This document shows, piece by piece, positions 1 through 13,139 of a stretch of DNA of 64,000 nucleotides. Position 1 is the first letter of the stretch, and the number at the start of each line of letters is the position of its first letter. The position numbers and the translations under genes were made by a program. This DNA comes from Polytrichum commune. Taxonomy: Eukaryota > Streptophyta > Polytrichopsida > Polytrichales > Polytrichaceae. The stretch covers positions 21,638,001-21,702,000 of the forward strand of contig OX485803.1 in the NCBI GenBank assembly GCA_950295325.1, written 5' to 3'. Below the pieces are notes generated by a model. It saw only the letters and a program-made list of their open reading frames with translations. It was not told where the DNA came from and ran no database searches.

Positions 1-678
1 CTCACATGCTGCCAATGACCTAGAAACCTCATATGAGAAATCCACATGTCCAGGTGTGTCAATCAAATTCAAACAGTATGCTTCCCCTGTATCATCATCC
101 ACAAACCTCATCCGGGCAGCTTGCAGCTTGATGGTGATGCCTCTCTCCCTCTCCAAATCCATGTTATCCAGAAACTGTTCCTTCATCTCCCGAGCTAACA
201 CAGTACCCGTTGTCTGTAACAACTTATCCGCCAACGTGGACTTCCCATGGTCTATGTGTGCTATGATGGAGAAATTCCGGATGTGCGAAATTGGCACTTT
301 GGCCAACCTGTCCTTGCCATTGTCAATTCCAGCTGCATTTCCTTTCACATCTCCCTTCCCATCGTCATTGCCATTATCCTTTGAGCCCTTCGCAGGTCTA
401 GCTTCCACTGCCCCTGCCGCCTGTGGACAAAGCCTCAATTTGGCTTCTCTCTCTACCCACCCCGAATTACATGAAGCTCTATCCAAAAACGGTGAAGAAA
501 TTTCGGACTCGAGTACTCTCTTGCTGCCCAATCTAGTTGAGTGGTTCCTTGGTAAGCGCAGAGAGCATCGGTTGGAGGTGGACGCGTTTTGGCGAGGAAC
601 AGAGTCGAGTAAGTGTGAGGAGATGATGGATGAGTTAGAAATTCCGGCTGCTGCACCAGACACCGTCATAGACGCCAT
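1..678 (-). CDS. LEPA: Chloroplast translation factor LepA/GUF1 (EF4), N-terminal part
   Basis: This is the first 226 codons, with no intron seen, of the LepA/EF4 GTPase; the rest lies beyond position 1. EF4 is a ribosome-bound, EF-G-like GTPase that back-translocates or remodels stalled ribosomes. Visible: a start MASMTVSG followed by a Ser/Arg-rich, acid-poor stretch typical of a plastid transit peptide (about residues 1-80), a Gly/Asp/Lys-rich linker (about 85-120), then the G domain. P-loop AHIDHGKST is at about residues 133-141, switch region [11 protein letters not shown] follows, and G3 DTPGH lies near the window edge. These motifs are diagnostic of LepA among translational GTPases. 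I chose ATG 678-676 because MAS is a common plastid leader; ATG 669-667 is an in-frame alternative. A mitochondrial GUF1 is the other possibility, but the leader favours plastid. Confidence 0.95.
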   Translation of the reverse strand, partial: MASMTVSGAAAGISNSSIISSHLLDSVPRQNASTSNRCSLRLPRNHSTRLGSKRVLESEISSPFLDRASCNSGWVEREAKLRLCPQAAGAVEARPAKGSKDNGNDDGKGDVKGNAAGIDNGKDRLAKVPISHIRNFSIIAHIDHGKSTLADKLLQTTGTVLAREMKEQFLDNMDLERERGITIKLQAARMRFVDDDTGEAYCLNLIDTPGHVDFSYEVSRSLAACE

Positions 679-3470
679 GGAGCCACGTTGTTGTTGTATT
701 TTTGTTCCCCAATTGTTGCTAAGATTGTGATGCAGCGAGGGTGAATTGTAATACGGAGAGGGAGGAGGATTGTTGAGGGGGAGTGATGGTGGCCATGGCG
801 CTTGATTCTAGGGTTGGATCGAGGATGGCGAGTGTGTGTTGATAAGGGGAGCCCATGGAGGGAGTGGTGAAGTGGCTTAGCATTCGGAGATGAATGTGTG
901 GCTGCTGCTCCTCCCCTCCTCTTCTTAACGTTATAGGGGGTGTTATTCGGTTACTTTTCTTGATGGAACACCTATGTTTGATTGATGGGTGTGTGGTTAA
1001 GTGAGGATCAAAGAACAAACACCATAAAGATACATGTTTACAAGATACACTGGACGACATCTTCAAATTTTGTATGAAGTACTCTACACTTGATAGTTAA
1101 CACAATTGAAATGAGTGGACTTGTATTAAGCTGAGGAATAATCGACAAACATACACTTCCAATAATCATAACTAAATAAGAGGAGATTTGATTTTTCCTA
1201 CGATTTTTCCTGTGATTTTTTAGCTTAGATTATTTATTGCAACACAACTTTGAAGACATGAATTGATAGAAGGTGGAGAATGAGAAAACTAAACCAGATG
1301 ACACCCACCCGCATATCTTGTTGAGATTTTTTGTAGTTGCCAAAGTGGCAATCGCAATCATATATATGAAATTTCTTGTTTGATGAGTTTACTTGAATAG
1401 GAATCCAACATTCATCCTATAATTTTTCAATAAATTAGTTTTTGGGTGAATATATCCATATTTGAATTGGAAAATTGGCAAGTAATTTTATTTTATTTAG
1501 ACAAATTTTTCATATTTTGTTTTGAGGTAGCCATTTGGTGAGACTTTTTGCCAAATTAACACATATTGTTTCAGATATCTTGCATACCTCTCATAGGTAA
1601 GGCATGTGGCACTATTGTGGACACTTTAAAGGTACTTAAAATGATCCAATTTTATATGTCGATTACCTTGTTGGATGAGTATTTCAAGGTGGGCCCTTGG
1701 ACGCCATGTAACTTGAAGATGTGTTTTCTTTACATCTGAGTTTCTTATAGAATTTCTAAGCGAGAAGATTCCATGATCCATACTAGTCAAGTTGTGGTTA
1801 GCTAGGCACATCTATTTATGTTGGTCATGCTCTAACACTGCCTTCCACATGGGATAATTTGTATCTTCAATAACTTGTTATATTGATCTTGTCTAGCACC
1901 CCATGATTGTGGGAATATGGACCATAAATTACATGTCACGCTTGCTTCAATGCCTTTGTATATAGTTTCATTGATGTGTATAATTGGCACATCCATGGCC
2001 TTGCCTACAATGAAGCCTCCACACACTTATTTATAACACAATGTGCTACAAGGTGGGCTTGTTTTGTGTGCACATATGTCATGTATGCCTCCACTCAAAC
2101 TTATTTTTATTTAATGACCATTTAAAATATGCTTCATGTCCACTATACCCTAAAATTGAGGTGCCCACAACATGTCACAAACTAAAATGAGTGCACCTAC
2201 CTTAGACATGTCATTCAAGCACCGGCCTTATTCAAACATATGTTTTTTGGATGTAAATCGGTTGGAAAATTGGTTTGATATATACTCCCATATTCTCCTC
2301 AAACAATCTTTACTAACAGTTTCAAAGGATAAATACAATGGCTCATTGGTTCAAGATAGCCAAACTTAAGTCAATGCTCACACTAACCACTTTGTGCACA
2401 CTACACACCTATGTGACCACTTAAGAAGATCACACATAGGCTCTTTGAAAATTTGTCACAGTTTGATAATTTGTCGTCTTGATCTCATTTACAGGGAATT
2501 AATTTAGTACAAGATTCGCTAATCTATTTTATTTTTACTTTTTTCTAAATTTAATCGCACATCATAATAGGCCAAACATCATAGAAATAATTGGTATAAG
2601 CTTGTTTGCATTATTTTTGTTTTTAATTCAACTCCATAAACATAATCCTTCCTTCATTTGACCAGACTCTAAGTGCATACTCTAACCTTCAAATGGGGAG
2701 ATTAGGTTGAATCTTGAACACTAATGCCCACTTTATACTTGGGGCCGGTTTGAGGGCCAACCTGAATTCTAACGATTTCAACCAATAAGATCACTCAGTT
2801 TCATTAAATCTATTCCAAGGGCTTTATACTAGGGTTGTGCCCAAACATTACTCATCCTATGTGGTGTCCTAGGTGGCAAAATTTTGGCACCAAATCTTTA
2901 AGCCAACTTGAGATAGACCATATGAGGATTAACTGTCAACATGGGCCAGGTTGGGCTCATTTGTTGGATAATGAACATTTGTACCATCGGTCCATGGAGG
3001 GTTAATTCTCTTCACAAAACTTTTTCCCTCAAGAATATCAAGACCTAAAGTTTGGCCTCAACACTTTACATGTGATAAGATTGGGCCTCAAAATTAAAGC
3101 CCAAGGGTGGATTCTTCACTGGAAACCTAATTAAATGGCATTTGTGGATCACTATGAAATTAAACCCCCTATATACAAGAATTTTATGGAGAAAAACAAG
3201 TGTATACGTACTAATGGCACTAAAGGAAATCATGTCCAAATGAATCATGTAGGATAGATCAAATTGCAATGGAAACGGTGATTGGTAGCTAGTTTGTGCA
3301 ATATCGGGTGTAGTCTTGATGGCCAAGTCAAAAGGTCGGTGTTATGGTGGTGTTCAATGTTTTAGTGATGTGAGGGTGAGTGTCTTCATTGTGGGTGATG
3401 CATACCAAATGCCAAAATACATTGATGAAGGATGGATGTATTGAGTTTGGAGTGCACCTCTCTACCCCAT
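679..3470. other. Intergenic region upstream of LEPA
   Basis: The stretch next to 678 should hold the LEPA promoter and 5' leader, but I see no convincing TATA box. The remainder is AT-rich with short scattered open frames and no protein family I recognise. No transposon ends were found here. Confidence 0.6.
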
Positions 3471-3477
3471 CATGGGC

Positions 3478-3740
3478 AGTGATTCAGGTTTACGGAGTTT
3501 ATGTATAGGTGTTGCTTGGTGGATGTTGGATAAATTGTGGGTGCTATTGGGTTGTTGTTGTGTGAGTTTTGGGTGTTGCTTGGTGGATCATAAGTGGTAC
3601 CGGGTTGTTTGTTGGGTGGTTGTTGGATGCTACTTGGTGATGTTAAATGGATTGTGGGTGTTGCCTATTTGGTATTGGTGGGTCTTGGGTGTTGCTTGGT
3701 GGATGTTGGGTACATTGTAAGTGTTGTTGAGTTGGTGTTG
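3478..3740. repeat. GT-rich degenerate minisatellite
   Basis: The plus strand is almost devoid of C and repeats variants of GGGTGTTGCTTGGTGGATG about every 80-110 bases (near 3500, 3570 and 3690), with shorter GGTGTTG pieces between. Open frames across it are rich in Gly, Val, Leu and Trp only because of this bias. Confidence 0.7.
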
Positions 3741-5757
3741 GTTGATTTGGTATTCTATGGCCTTTGGTATTCTTTGAAACCTAATATAGGTAGATCATTT
3801 CAAGGGCATTAATGCAAATGAGGCAACATGAGCCATTGTTGCATGTTGAAGGTTTTCACATGAAAATTGTCTATTTAAAATTGCATTTCTTTTTTTTCCT
3901 CTAAGAAATACCAAATCAATCACCCCAGGCCAAAATTCACAAAATTAAAGCTTTTGAGCTTCAATATATGCCTCAAACATTCAAAATTGGCACACATTTG
4001 ACATCCTATGCCTTCAAAAGACCTAAATCCACAAAAATAAGCTCTTGGGCTTCAAAATATGTATCAATGATTGAACATCAACACACATTTGACCTCCAAA
4101 ACCGAAATCTAAAGAACCAAACAAACACAAATGAAAACAAAAGATGAGAAGTCACTACTACCAAAAACACCAACAACATGTGTACCAAGGAAAGAAGGGA
4201 GGGAGGGAAAATAACAATAATAGAAGGGAGGGAGATAGATGATGGCAATGACGTTTAAGTTTTAAGGTTTAGGGTAAGGTGTTGAAGTTATTCTTAATAG
4301 GCCACACATAGGATGCTGACCTCTGCCACCAAATGAGAGACAAACGTCCACCAAAGAAAAGGTCAACAAAATCCTCAAAAGCTAACATGCAAGGGTGACA
4401 ACCATATCTAAAAATGATGGGTGACAACCCACACAAGGCAGCCACCAAGACCAACACTGTCAAGAAACCTTTTGTCTCTCTCCCAAGGGTTGGGGCCAAG
4501 TAGACATTTTCCATTAGCCACTAGGGCTAGAAGCCCCCAACACCTTCAAACCACCATAACTTCTTCCTATGATCTTTGATGCTATCAAACAACCACTCTA
4601 TCAACATCTACTCTTTGCGTAGATGCCGATGGACCCCTCAGGTAAGTTTTGAGGAAGTTATGGATGTTCACACCTTGGCAGTCTCGAGCACCACTCCCAG
4701 GTTATTGTTGTCCCAAGGCGTTGTCCCTAGGCATCGCTCCACTCAAATTGCCATATCTCCTAGCTCACACCTTCAATTAATTAAGTTGTTCATGAGCATT
4801 CTAGAATCTTGATGCCATAAGCTACTCATAGCCCATGGCCTTACCCTTGTGACTCCTAGTCTTCGTGGGTGGGAGGCGTTCCCAATGCATGGGCCCTCAC
4901 CCACTCTAGGATCACTTGGGCCCTCTCACCAATGGCGCCACAAGTCCCAGGTGTCACTCTAGGGTCCCCCTTGTGCCCATGGTGTTTCGGGCACTCCTCA
5001 TGGAGAGGTGCGTGACACCTTATTTGAAATGGTAACCACCCACAAGACTTCCACACAAATTGCTCACTTGACATTTTTCCACTCACACTCAATTATTTTC
5101 TACTACTATTATCTAAACTTCCTACTTCTCATTCTAATCACACTTTCAACAATGGTTTACCGTCACTAAATATCTTCAACCTTATCCTTATTTAGTCCCT
5201 ATTCTACTACTAACTGTTGTCCTTACCGATTGATTCGACTTCCTCGGATAATACCAAAAAGATAATTTCAACTTACCGTTAACAAGGCTTAATGCTTGAG
5301 AATCAGGCCGGTGCTCAAGCTGCCCCCATGCCGTGTATAAATTCACCCTAAGATTTCCTACATGTCACGACCCGTGGTTGTGGATCCCAAGAGAGACTAG
5401 AAAGACGTAGACTTAAGTTAAGTATACTGTAGGTTCATAGCTGGTTCGACACATGTTAGCCGAATAATTAATTAAAGCTCAAAAAGTAAGTTCGGCACCT
5501 AAAAATAATATATTCATATTTTTGGCAATATCTCTTTTAATTTTTAAAAATTCAGCCTAAATTCATTTTTAATTTTCTATTTAAGCTTATATCTTGTACA
5601 TCTCTCTTGCATTGAATGACAAGTAAGATGTGAGTGAAGAGTTGGGAATGCTCTGTGCTTTATGCAAGTAGAGTGGAGTTGTGTTCAACAATGCATATGG
5701 GATATGTAAACTTTGAGGTGAAGCACCGAGTTAGAATTCATTTTTATAACACGTATA
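3741..5757. other. Intergenic, with a weak direct repeat
   Basis: Two diverged copies of a roughly 98-base unit, each ending in CACACATTTGAC, lie at about 3935-4095. The remaining sequence shows no gene I can support. TGTCACGACCC at 5365 resembles the start of some plant LTRs, but no matching end or primer binding site was found. Confidence 0.5.
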
Positions 5758-6095
5758 ACTTTTGCATAGAGTCTTCAAATGACATAAAATTTGTTGAAGG
5801 TGAAAGATTACTTGATTTCTAAACTTTTCTTAGACCAACAAAATTCCAAAAATGTTGATCTTCTATGCACAAATGAGCTCCGAAAAACTGTTATGAACGC
5901 ATTTTAATTTTTTGATCTTTACACGGCTGCAATGTTTTGTCCATATCTTTTGCATAAAGACTTATTTTGACACAAAACTTGTTGGAGGTGGAAGAAGGAT
6001 TGATTTCTCAACTTTTGTTAGTTGGACAAAATTCTATAAAACTTCATCTTCTATGCTCAATTGGACTCCAAAAATTTGTGTACAACACATTTGAA
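5758..6095 (+). repeat. Diverged direct repeat, two units of about 150 bp
   Basis: The unit at about 5758-5911 recurs at about 5945-6095. Both contain CTTTTGCATA near the start, AAATTTGTTG or AAACTTGTTG, TTGATTTCT, CATCTTCTATGC or GATCTTCTATGC, and GACTCC or GAGCTCC before the end. Origin unknown; it may be transposon derived. Confidence 0.55.
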
Positions 6096-7980
6096 AAGCC
6101 TCACCTAGAGTCTTGCTACTTCTTAACCCATATTCTTTGTGGACTAATGTAAGTGAGCTTGATTACAAAAGGAGCACCTTCTCTCTTTCAAAATTCACAT
6201 ATGCTTCCACTTTAAGTAAAACTCTAGTGAGAAGTAAAAATTTCTTACTTTTTGGCAATTTTGAAAAATAATTAATTTTATATTCGGCAAAAATGCCAAT
6301 AATATTCCAAAAATTTCGGCATCTATTTTTAGAATTATTTTGTGCTGAACCTGCTATTAAACTACGGTAGTTGATCGTTTCTCTCTTTGATGGTTGTGAG
6401 CCCGAAAAGTCGTACTCACATGTAATTAATCCTAATATGAAGTATAGGGAAGTAAGAAACAAGCAGAAGGGGCGAACCTCACCCTTTGGATGAGAGAAAA
6501 AGCGAAAGTTAAGTGCAATTACCATGTGTCGGGAGTTGGAGTAAAAAGGGGGAGAAAAGGTCAATAAGAGGGGCCAAACCGTTTTTATCTTCAGGCCGCC
6601 CGAAGATGCCGGGTAGCGCGACAAAAAAAGGAGGAAGTTGGAGGGGTCTGTGAAGGTAGGGAAAAAAAAGGCTCATTAGGGCAAAAGAGAGAGAGGGATA
6701 GTGTGGAATGCGGAAGCCCTGTCGTGGAGGGGAGTGCAAGCATTGAGAAGCAGGAAAAAAAAGACTCATTATTCAGGAGGGGGGAGGAGCTAACAGAGCC
6801 ATGTGGAAGCCTTGAGTTAGCGCGGTGCGGAATCGGTGGTGGAAGGATTGTGACTCTCGGGTAGGGTGGAGTGCGAGGATTTAAGGTTGGTGTGGATCGA
6901 TAAGGAGTCTCGAGGCAGGGGGGATGGCAGGCCCGCTTCCAAATTTCAATGTAGTCTAGCCTCGTGACTAAGTCGAGCTTCGATTGTAATACTGCCGGGT
7001 GCATGCTAGCCAAGAAGTGCCCGTGGAAGTTATTTTTTGCATCTATTAGATCGGTTTGAAGTACCGGAATGGCGGGGAAACAGGAGACCAGCGAAGCTAT
7101 AGCCAACCAACTACAACAGAAGCGTGAGCAAAGGCATCCGAGGGCCACTGCTCCGATTGATGAATGCGAGATCCGTTGTGAGACTAGGAAAGTTCCACTG
7201 AATCAACAAGAATTGAATTGTAACTTAGGTGATGTGCATCAAGCAGTTGCTCAATGAGCTCTTCGGTTTCCCTAATTGCAATTGCGCGATGGTTGCTGTA
7301 GTAGCGAAGGGGCTAGCTGCTCAAATTTTGCTCACATGATGTCATGCAGTGTTAGATGAGAAGTCCTTTTGTTATCTTTGACTGTGGCCTGCTCTGTTGG
7401 TTTTAATTGTTCAGATTCCAATTCGGGGAGTGGCAGGAATGTATTGTGTGACACTCTAGAAATCGGGCAATGATGAAGCAGGAGGTATCGGATCGTAGAG
7501 TCACACTAGTGAGGGATTTGGGCGATGTGGGAGACGTTGACAGAACCGACTGGCAGAATGTTGCAATTGCAACTTACAAGGAGTGTGAATGAAGTAGACG
7601 CGTTGGATGTAGTTAGTTGCAACCTCGTAAGGTTCATCTTCTAGTCTTTAAAGGGGCACTTAGTATTATCAGGTCCTCCGCCATGGATCCGTAGTCGAAT
7701 TCTTGTTACTGTAAGTTACCCACAATAATCTCCAAATATCTCGGGTGCGGAGAGGAAGGTAGAGAGTTTAAGGAAGTAGCATTGAAGGGAGTACTAAATG
7801 TAGTGAGGAAAGTCCGAGTTGGCGTCGATTTTTCTCTGTCTGGCCGCATTAGCCGCATCTGCAGGGGAGACAGAGGAATTGCAAGGTGGTTGCAATTCGG
7901 TCACCTACTGGGTGTTTGGAGGATGTGAAGACACCCGTAATTGTTTACATGGTGGTTGTGGCCTAAGGGAAGTCAATTAA
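6096..7980. other. Intergenic, locally purine-rich and GC-richer
   Basis: Between about 6540 and 7260 the plus strand is strongly purine-rich (runs of GGGAAAAAAAAGG and GAGAGAGAGG), which opens long frames on the minus strand (6591-7148). A short plus frame at 7069-7257 begins MAGKQETSEA but matches nothing I know. No gene is called. Confidence 0.5.
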
Positions 7981-8499
7981 GGGGCGGTTTACACCATAGA
8001 CCATGAACTCGTCCCACGGAAGATGCCTTATTCCGCGGTATGAGTTCATGGTCTACATTTCATGGTCCGAGTTCTTAAAAATTTGATTTGCAAAGCCGTT
8101 GGGCCCTTCACTAGGTGTAAACCGAATGTGGACCAAGAGGAATGACCATGCAGCAAGAAGTGAAGGTGCTAATTTTTTTAATACATGCCCAAAAAGGGCA
8201 ATTTTGAAAAAAAAATTAAGTTTGATCATTCCTTGTCTTCTCTTGGACTTCACTTGTCTTCACTTCTTGTTAAATGTGTCGAAGATGTGGCTTGCAAATC
8301 TTCTCACAACAATTTTTTTAAATAAAATAAAATGAGCAATTTAATTTGTACATGCTCAATGTAATTTACATGTGACATGTACCTTGTGTTGTCACTACGC
8401 TAAATAGGATATTTAGTGTTTGATTATATTTAATGTTGTTACCACCCTACCTTGCTCAACACTAATTTTCAATTCTTTGATAATTAATGTTAGAAGATT

Positions 8500-8720
8500 T
8501 CCCATTGCACTTCTTTTGACTACCCTGATCTACAGTCACTAAACCACTGCAGATTTTTGTTTTTTGTTTTGCAACTGCATTTTGTAAGCATATTGGGATG
8601 TGTAATATACCGTTGGAAAGGTATTTTCAAGACCTTTCCAAAGGTATATTACAAGCCCAGAAATTCCAAACATTGCATTTGGTAGACCAAAAAAACAAAT
8701 CTGCACTTGAATTCTTGAGT
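8500..8720. mobile_element. CCGCAGCC-family fold-back MITE, degraded copy
   Basis: TTTTGACTACCCTGATCTAC at 8513 and the middle part (TGTAATATACCGTTGGAAAG and its inverted match TTTCCAAAGGTATATTAC) resemble the full copy at 38639-38912. Both outermost ends are eroded. Confidence 0.65.
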
Positions 8721-8767
8721 TCTAGATGTCCCGCATTGTTTGGTGAAACAAGTGTGAGCCGGTTTAA

Positions 8768-8784
8768 CCCCTAACTGCCCGAGC
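8768..8784 (+). repeat. piggyBac left terminal inverted repeat
   Basis: CCCCTAACTGCCCGAGC follows TTAA directly. Just inside lie CGACCATATATGGTCG (8784-8799, a perfect 16-base palindrome), CCAAAAATTTTGG and a GGGCAGTT inverted match to AACTGCCC, so the left end can fold into stacked hairpins. Confidence 0.88.
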
Positions 8785-11300
8785 GACCATATATGGTCGA
8801 CCAAAAATTTTGGCTCGTTTGTGTGTGGGCAGTTAAATTCCTTTGACCGCGAAATTTTTTTTGGCGGGCAGTTCGAAAGGGCAACTTTTGGATTGAGGCA
8901 TTTTTTACCAAAAAGATTAAATATTTGATTTTAGAGAGGGTCGCAAAGGCATATATGTCCTACTAGTAGAAAAGGGCAGCATTGGAGAACCAATGAGAAT
9001 TTCCCATCCATTGAGCGGTCAAGTAAAAAAAACATTGTGGGGGCAATGGGTTTGGCTCTTGGTAAAGTGGAAAGTAATGGGCCCTTGATTGGAGAAATGG
9101 CGCTTCGTTTGGCGCGGTAAATCATGAATTTGTAACCAATGAGATCACTCCATGCTTGCAACCTCCTAAATGAAAAAAAAATGCACTATAGCCACTGTGG
9201 CAAGGGGTGGCGGGAACCTCATCACTTCCAACCGCCTCTATTGCTTTCACAACATGAAGACATGAAAATGGCGGTGCTCACAACGGATTGAAATGAGAAA
9301 AAATGGAAAAAATTATACCAACACAACGTTGCAAAGTGGTTCAACTAACAAATCAGTAAGGAATTTCATAAAAAACACCAACATTATGCAAGATAACGGT
9401 TAGTGATGGGTTGAATGCAAAAAACGTGTATATATGTTTGAACCATTCAAATTCCAATTCACAGGTCTTCATTGTCATACAAATTTGTCACAATGGACGA
9501 CATTCCAAACCCTCCTATCTCTCTTTGCTACATCGGAGGACCAGTAGACATAGTTCGAAATTGTGTAAGGTTGCAAGGTGCAAGTGTACAACAAGAGAGA
9601 GTTATTCTAGCAGCATTGGATTCAAACTATCTTGCAAAGTTGCCCAAGCCAAAGAAGTGGCGAGAGATCGGCACTATACCAAGGAATAGAGCGTTTAGAT
9701 CTAGGTACTATCAACAAGTAGCTCACATTTTAGGGTGGAAGGAGAGACATGTGCATGGATTTTCGGAGGCCGTGAGAGACACCTTGAGGAAAGAGGTGTG
9801 GCCAGACCATGGAGAGGAACAAAGAGACATGGCAACAGATAATTCTCAAGGCATTGGAGAGAAGAGGAGCCCACACATTGGGGCTTCAATGGAGCGATCT
9901 GCAATTGCCAAGGGAGGTGAATCTAAGTCGGAAGGCGCCCAAGTTAGCAGTAAGGAGGTGCACATCAAAGATAACAACGACCACACAAGTCACATACACA
10001 AAAGGATGGTCAGAGGGAAGGAAGCGAGCGGGGGAAAGATTGAGGATTGTTGCGAAGAAGGGGAGCATCATGACGGCGGACAAGGCATCTGCACCAAGAA
10101 ACGATCAAGACCCGAAGAGGAAGGCAACGGAAGTAGTGGATTTGCAACCAAGTCCAAAGGGACAACGGGACGTGTACTCCCAAAGTGGTTTGAAAGTTTT
10201 TAGATTTACAGAGTTTGTAGTACAAGACCATGAAGTAGCAGTGAGAGTTCCAAGGTATGTTGTGAGTGAGTTAGCACAATTGGGAGATGAAGAACAAGAT
10301 TTAGAGTGGATATTAGGCGTGGTGCAAAGGAGCTACATTGAAGAGCAATCAAATGCTAGAATGTATGATGTTTTATTTACTGGTGGAATTAGAAAATGTA
10401 TTCCAAGTGGATTCATGGAGCAAATATTGAGGCATGAAAAAAATGCAATACAACCCACAAACAATGTTGAGCCAACATCTAATATTTCCAGTGACGACGA
10501 GTTGGAAGATGAGGATGGGAGTAGAGATGGAGATGACAGTTGGCCGGTAACATATGAAGATGACCTTCATGACCAAGCAGCCGAATGGGAAGCTTGGGCA
10601 CAATCGCTTGAGGCGGCCAACACGAAAGCAGATGGTCAACAAGGAATTGGATCTACAGCTGGTGTCGAGGATGTCCGAACAACAGGGAGGGTGCGGGCAG
10701 TGGCACATGCGAAAGGAGTGCAGCAGGTCAGTAGTGAGATCTTTCATTAAGATATTTATAAGTCTATCAAAGTGGTCGATTTGAATCTTTCTTTATCAGT
10801 CGCAAAAAATTGCCTAGACCTCTGATCCGTCTGTGAAAACAGAGAAGATTGAGGCATTGTATCCAACAATACAGTAATACACTATATGATGCATAGATGC
10901 CACTCTGAGAACAGACATAAGATACGAGTTCAAGTGCACACCTGCAAACTCAGCACACCTGCACCTGAAAACTCAGCCACAATGAAATCTATAAGAAGTG
11001 GATCACTGATGTGATGTTACAAGCAATTCATACATGCAAAGACCGGCCAGTGTTTGGTCGTTCAATTTCTCTGACTACTAGGCAATGTCCAGAACTCTGA
11101 AGATGAGTTAAACGAGTGAGAGGATACAATTGGACTGCGGAGCACTTCGGAGACCTGATCTCTAATCGCGATCTGTCTCTGTTCCGAAACAGATAGCAAT
11201 TTTAGAGAAAAGACCGCATGAATCGAACATACATAGATGCCACTCTAAGAACAGACATAGTGATTGACATCAACTTGCAGGAAGAATTGAAATCGCGAAG

Positions 11301-11390
11301 TCTCACATGAATCAAACACTGACCCAGTCTCACATGAAATTAAACACCGACCTAGTCTCACATGAATCAAACACCGACCCATTCTCAAAT
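11301..11390 (+). repeat. Short tandem repeat, 27-28 bp period
   Basis: Units start with TCTCACATGAA at 11301, 11328 and 11356, with a partial fourth at 11383; each contains AAACACYGACC. It lies in the presumed intron of the piggyBac transposase. CATAGATGCCACTCT with AGAACAGACATA also occurs twice nearby (10894 and 11232). Confidence 0.8.
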
Positions 11391-11730
11391 TTCTTTTATT
11401 GCACCAACTCGAAGAAGCTATCACTTACATTGGCAGATGTATTGAATTGCAGAAAACAAAAGCAGGTAGAGAGGAGTGAGACAGAAACTTACTTGCTCAT
11501 GTCGACAATGCTGGGGTTGCGAGGCGGATGGGCGAAGAAGAACAGGTGTTCCTACATTTAGGCGCTTGGGAGGAGATTTCGAAGTGTCGGAGCGCAGTGC
11601 CGCTCGGCAGCACAGCGTGTGGCCAGCAGAGCAGGCGCCCTGGCACGAAGCAGCGAGGAGCGCAGGCAACGGCTGCTGGTAAGCTTTGTTTTTTTTGTTT
11701 TTTGTTTGTTTATTTAGCCACTGAGAAGTC

Positions 11731-11943
11731 ATCCGGAAGATTTTTGGGGATAACCGGTTCAGATCCTAGTGTTTGCAAGTCCAACCTGTTACATGATCAC
11801 ATCCTCCGGTTTTCCTTTATTAAATTGGGGTACATTCTATAAATTTCCTCCAAGATGATAGTAATTTTTCTGCTAAATAGAACTTCAACCGGTTATTTCT
11901 AGAACTCAACCAGTTCATATGTAAATACCTGCCGGTTCTCCCC
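11731..11943 (-). repeat. ACCGGTT dispersed repeat, copy 1
   Basis: In reverse complement this begins GGGGAGAACCGGC and contains AACTGGTTGAGTT, AATAACCGGTTGAAGTTC and ATCTGAACCGGTTATCC. It lies inside the piggyBac element, so it either inserted there later or was carried along. Confidence 0.85.
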
Positions 11944-13139
11944 GATCATTGCATGTGAGAGGGCAGTGAGTAGGAGGACCAAATTGTGCATTTCTTTGTT
12001 ATTTTTTTTTCCAAATAAAGAGCTCTTTGGTTATCCTAAAATCATATGCTTATCATAGGGTATGTTTTTGTGGTGCTGGCAGCATGTGAAGTTGTGGGTA
12101 GAATGGAGAAGGGGCAGCTAAAATTACCAGGGATTAAAGAAATTTACAATGATGATTCGTGGCAAAAGACATTCTCCACTTTTGATCCTGCACCTGTTGC
12201 ATTTAGCGGTCCGATGCCGGGTTTGCCATACCCTTTGACCATAATGCCCACTTTATATGCATTATTCCATAAATTTTGGATTCCTCGGACTTTACGTAAG
12301 ATATGTGTGGAGACTAATAGATATGCTTCAGAGATAAACCCACGGTCCAAGTGCAACCCCAAAAAATTACGGGGTAGAGAAACGTGGTTTGCATTACATC
12401 CACCGGAGTTGAGGGCATTTTTTGCTATTTCTTTATACATGGGGATCAAAATTAAACCAAATGTGCGATGTTATTGGAAGAAATCGTGTGACTTTTTATG
12501 GTGCCCAGTTATATCTTCTATTATGACACGGAACCATTATGAGCACATTATACGATATTTACATGTGCATAATGACCATGGAGCAACCATGGACTGAACA
12601 AATGTTGAATTTGACAAGTTGGTGAAATTGAGGTGGCTATTAGATGAGATTAGGGATCGGTGCAAGAATATGTGGAATTTGGAGGACAAGGTGACCATAG
12701 ACGAAATGATGATACAATACAAGGATAAGTATTGTGGCATTCGTCAATACATGCCAAAAAAAACCAACTAAATGGGACATCAAAGTTTGGTGCCTTACGG
12801 ATTCAGAAGCGAGGTATGTGTGGACGTTTGAGGTTTATTATGGAGCTAACAAGGGGGTTCCCGGGATTAAAGGTTCCAAAAGGGGTGAGGCTAAGCGATG
12901 TGCAAATATGGTACATGGATTATTACGTGGGTTGGAAAATAGGGGCCATATAGTGGTTATGGACAAAAAAATTTCCTCTGTGTCTTTATTTATGGATCTT
13001 TTGGATAAAGACACTTATGCAACGGGTACGGTTAGGGCCGATCGCATTGGCCTCCCAACGACATTGGCCAAAAAATCACTCTATACAAAATACACTCGAG
13101 GGCATTTGGAATGGAGAATGCATAAATCCAAACAACTTA

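Noticed and set aside
56-730. 224-codon open frame on the plus strand
   Set aside because: It is the antisense of the LepA exon, whose GTPase motifs are clear on the minus strand.
5365-6540. Possible LTR starting TGTCACGACCC
   Set aside because: No second copy, no end followed by a primer binding site, and no gag or pol coding nearby.
6591-7148. 185-codon open frame on the minus strand
   Set aside because: It lies over a purine-rich plus strand that removes stops on the other strand; the translation is rich in Pro, Ser and Leu and matches no family.
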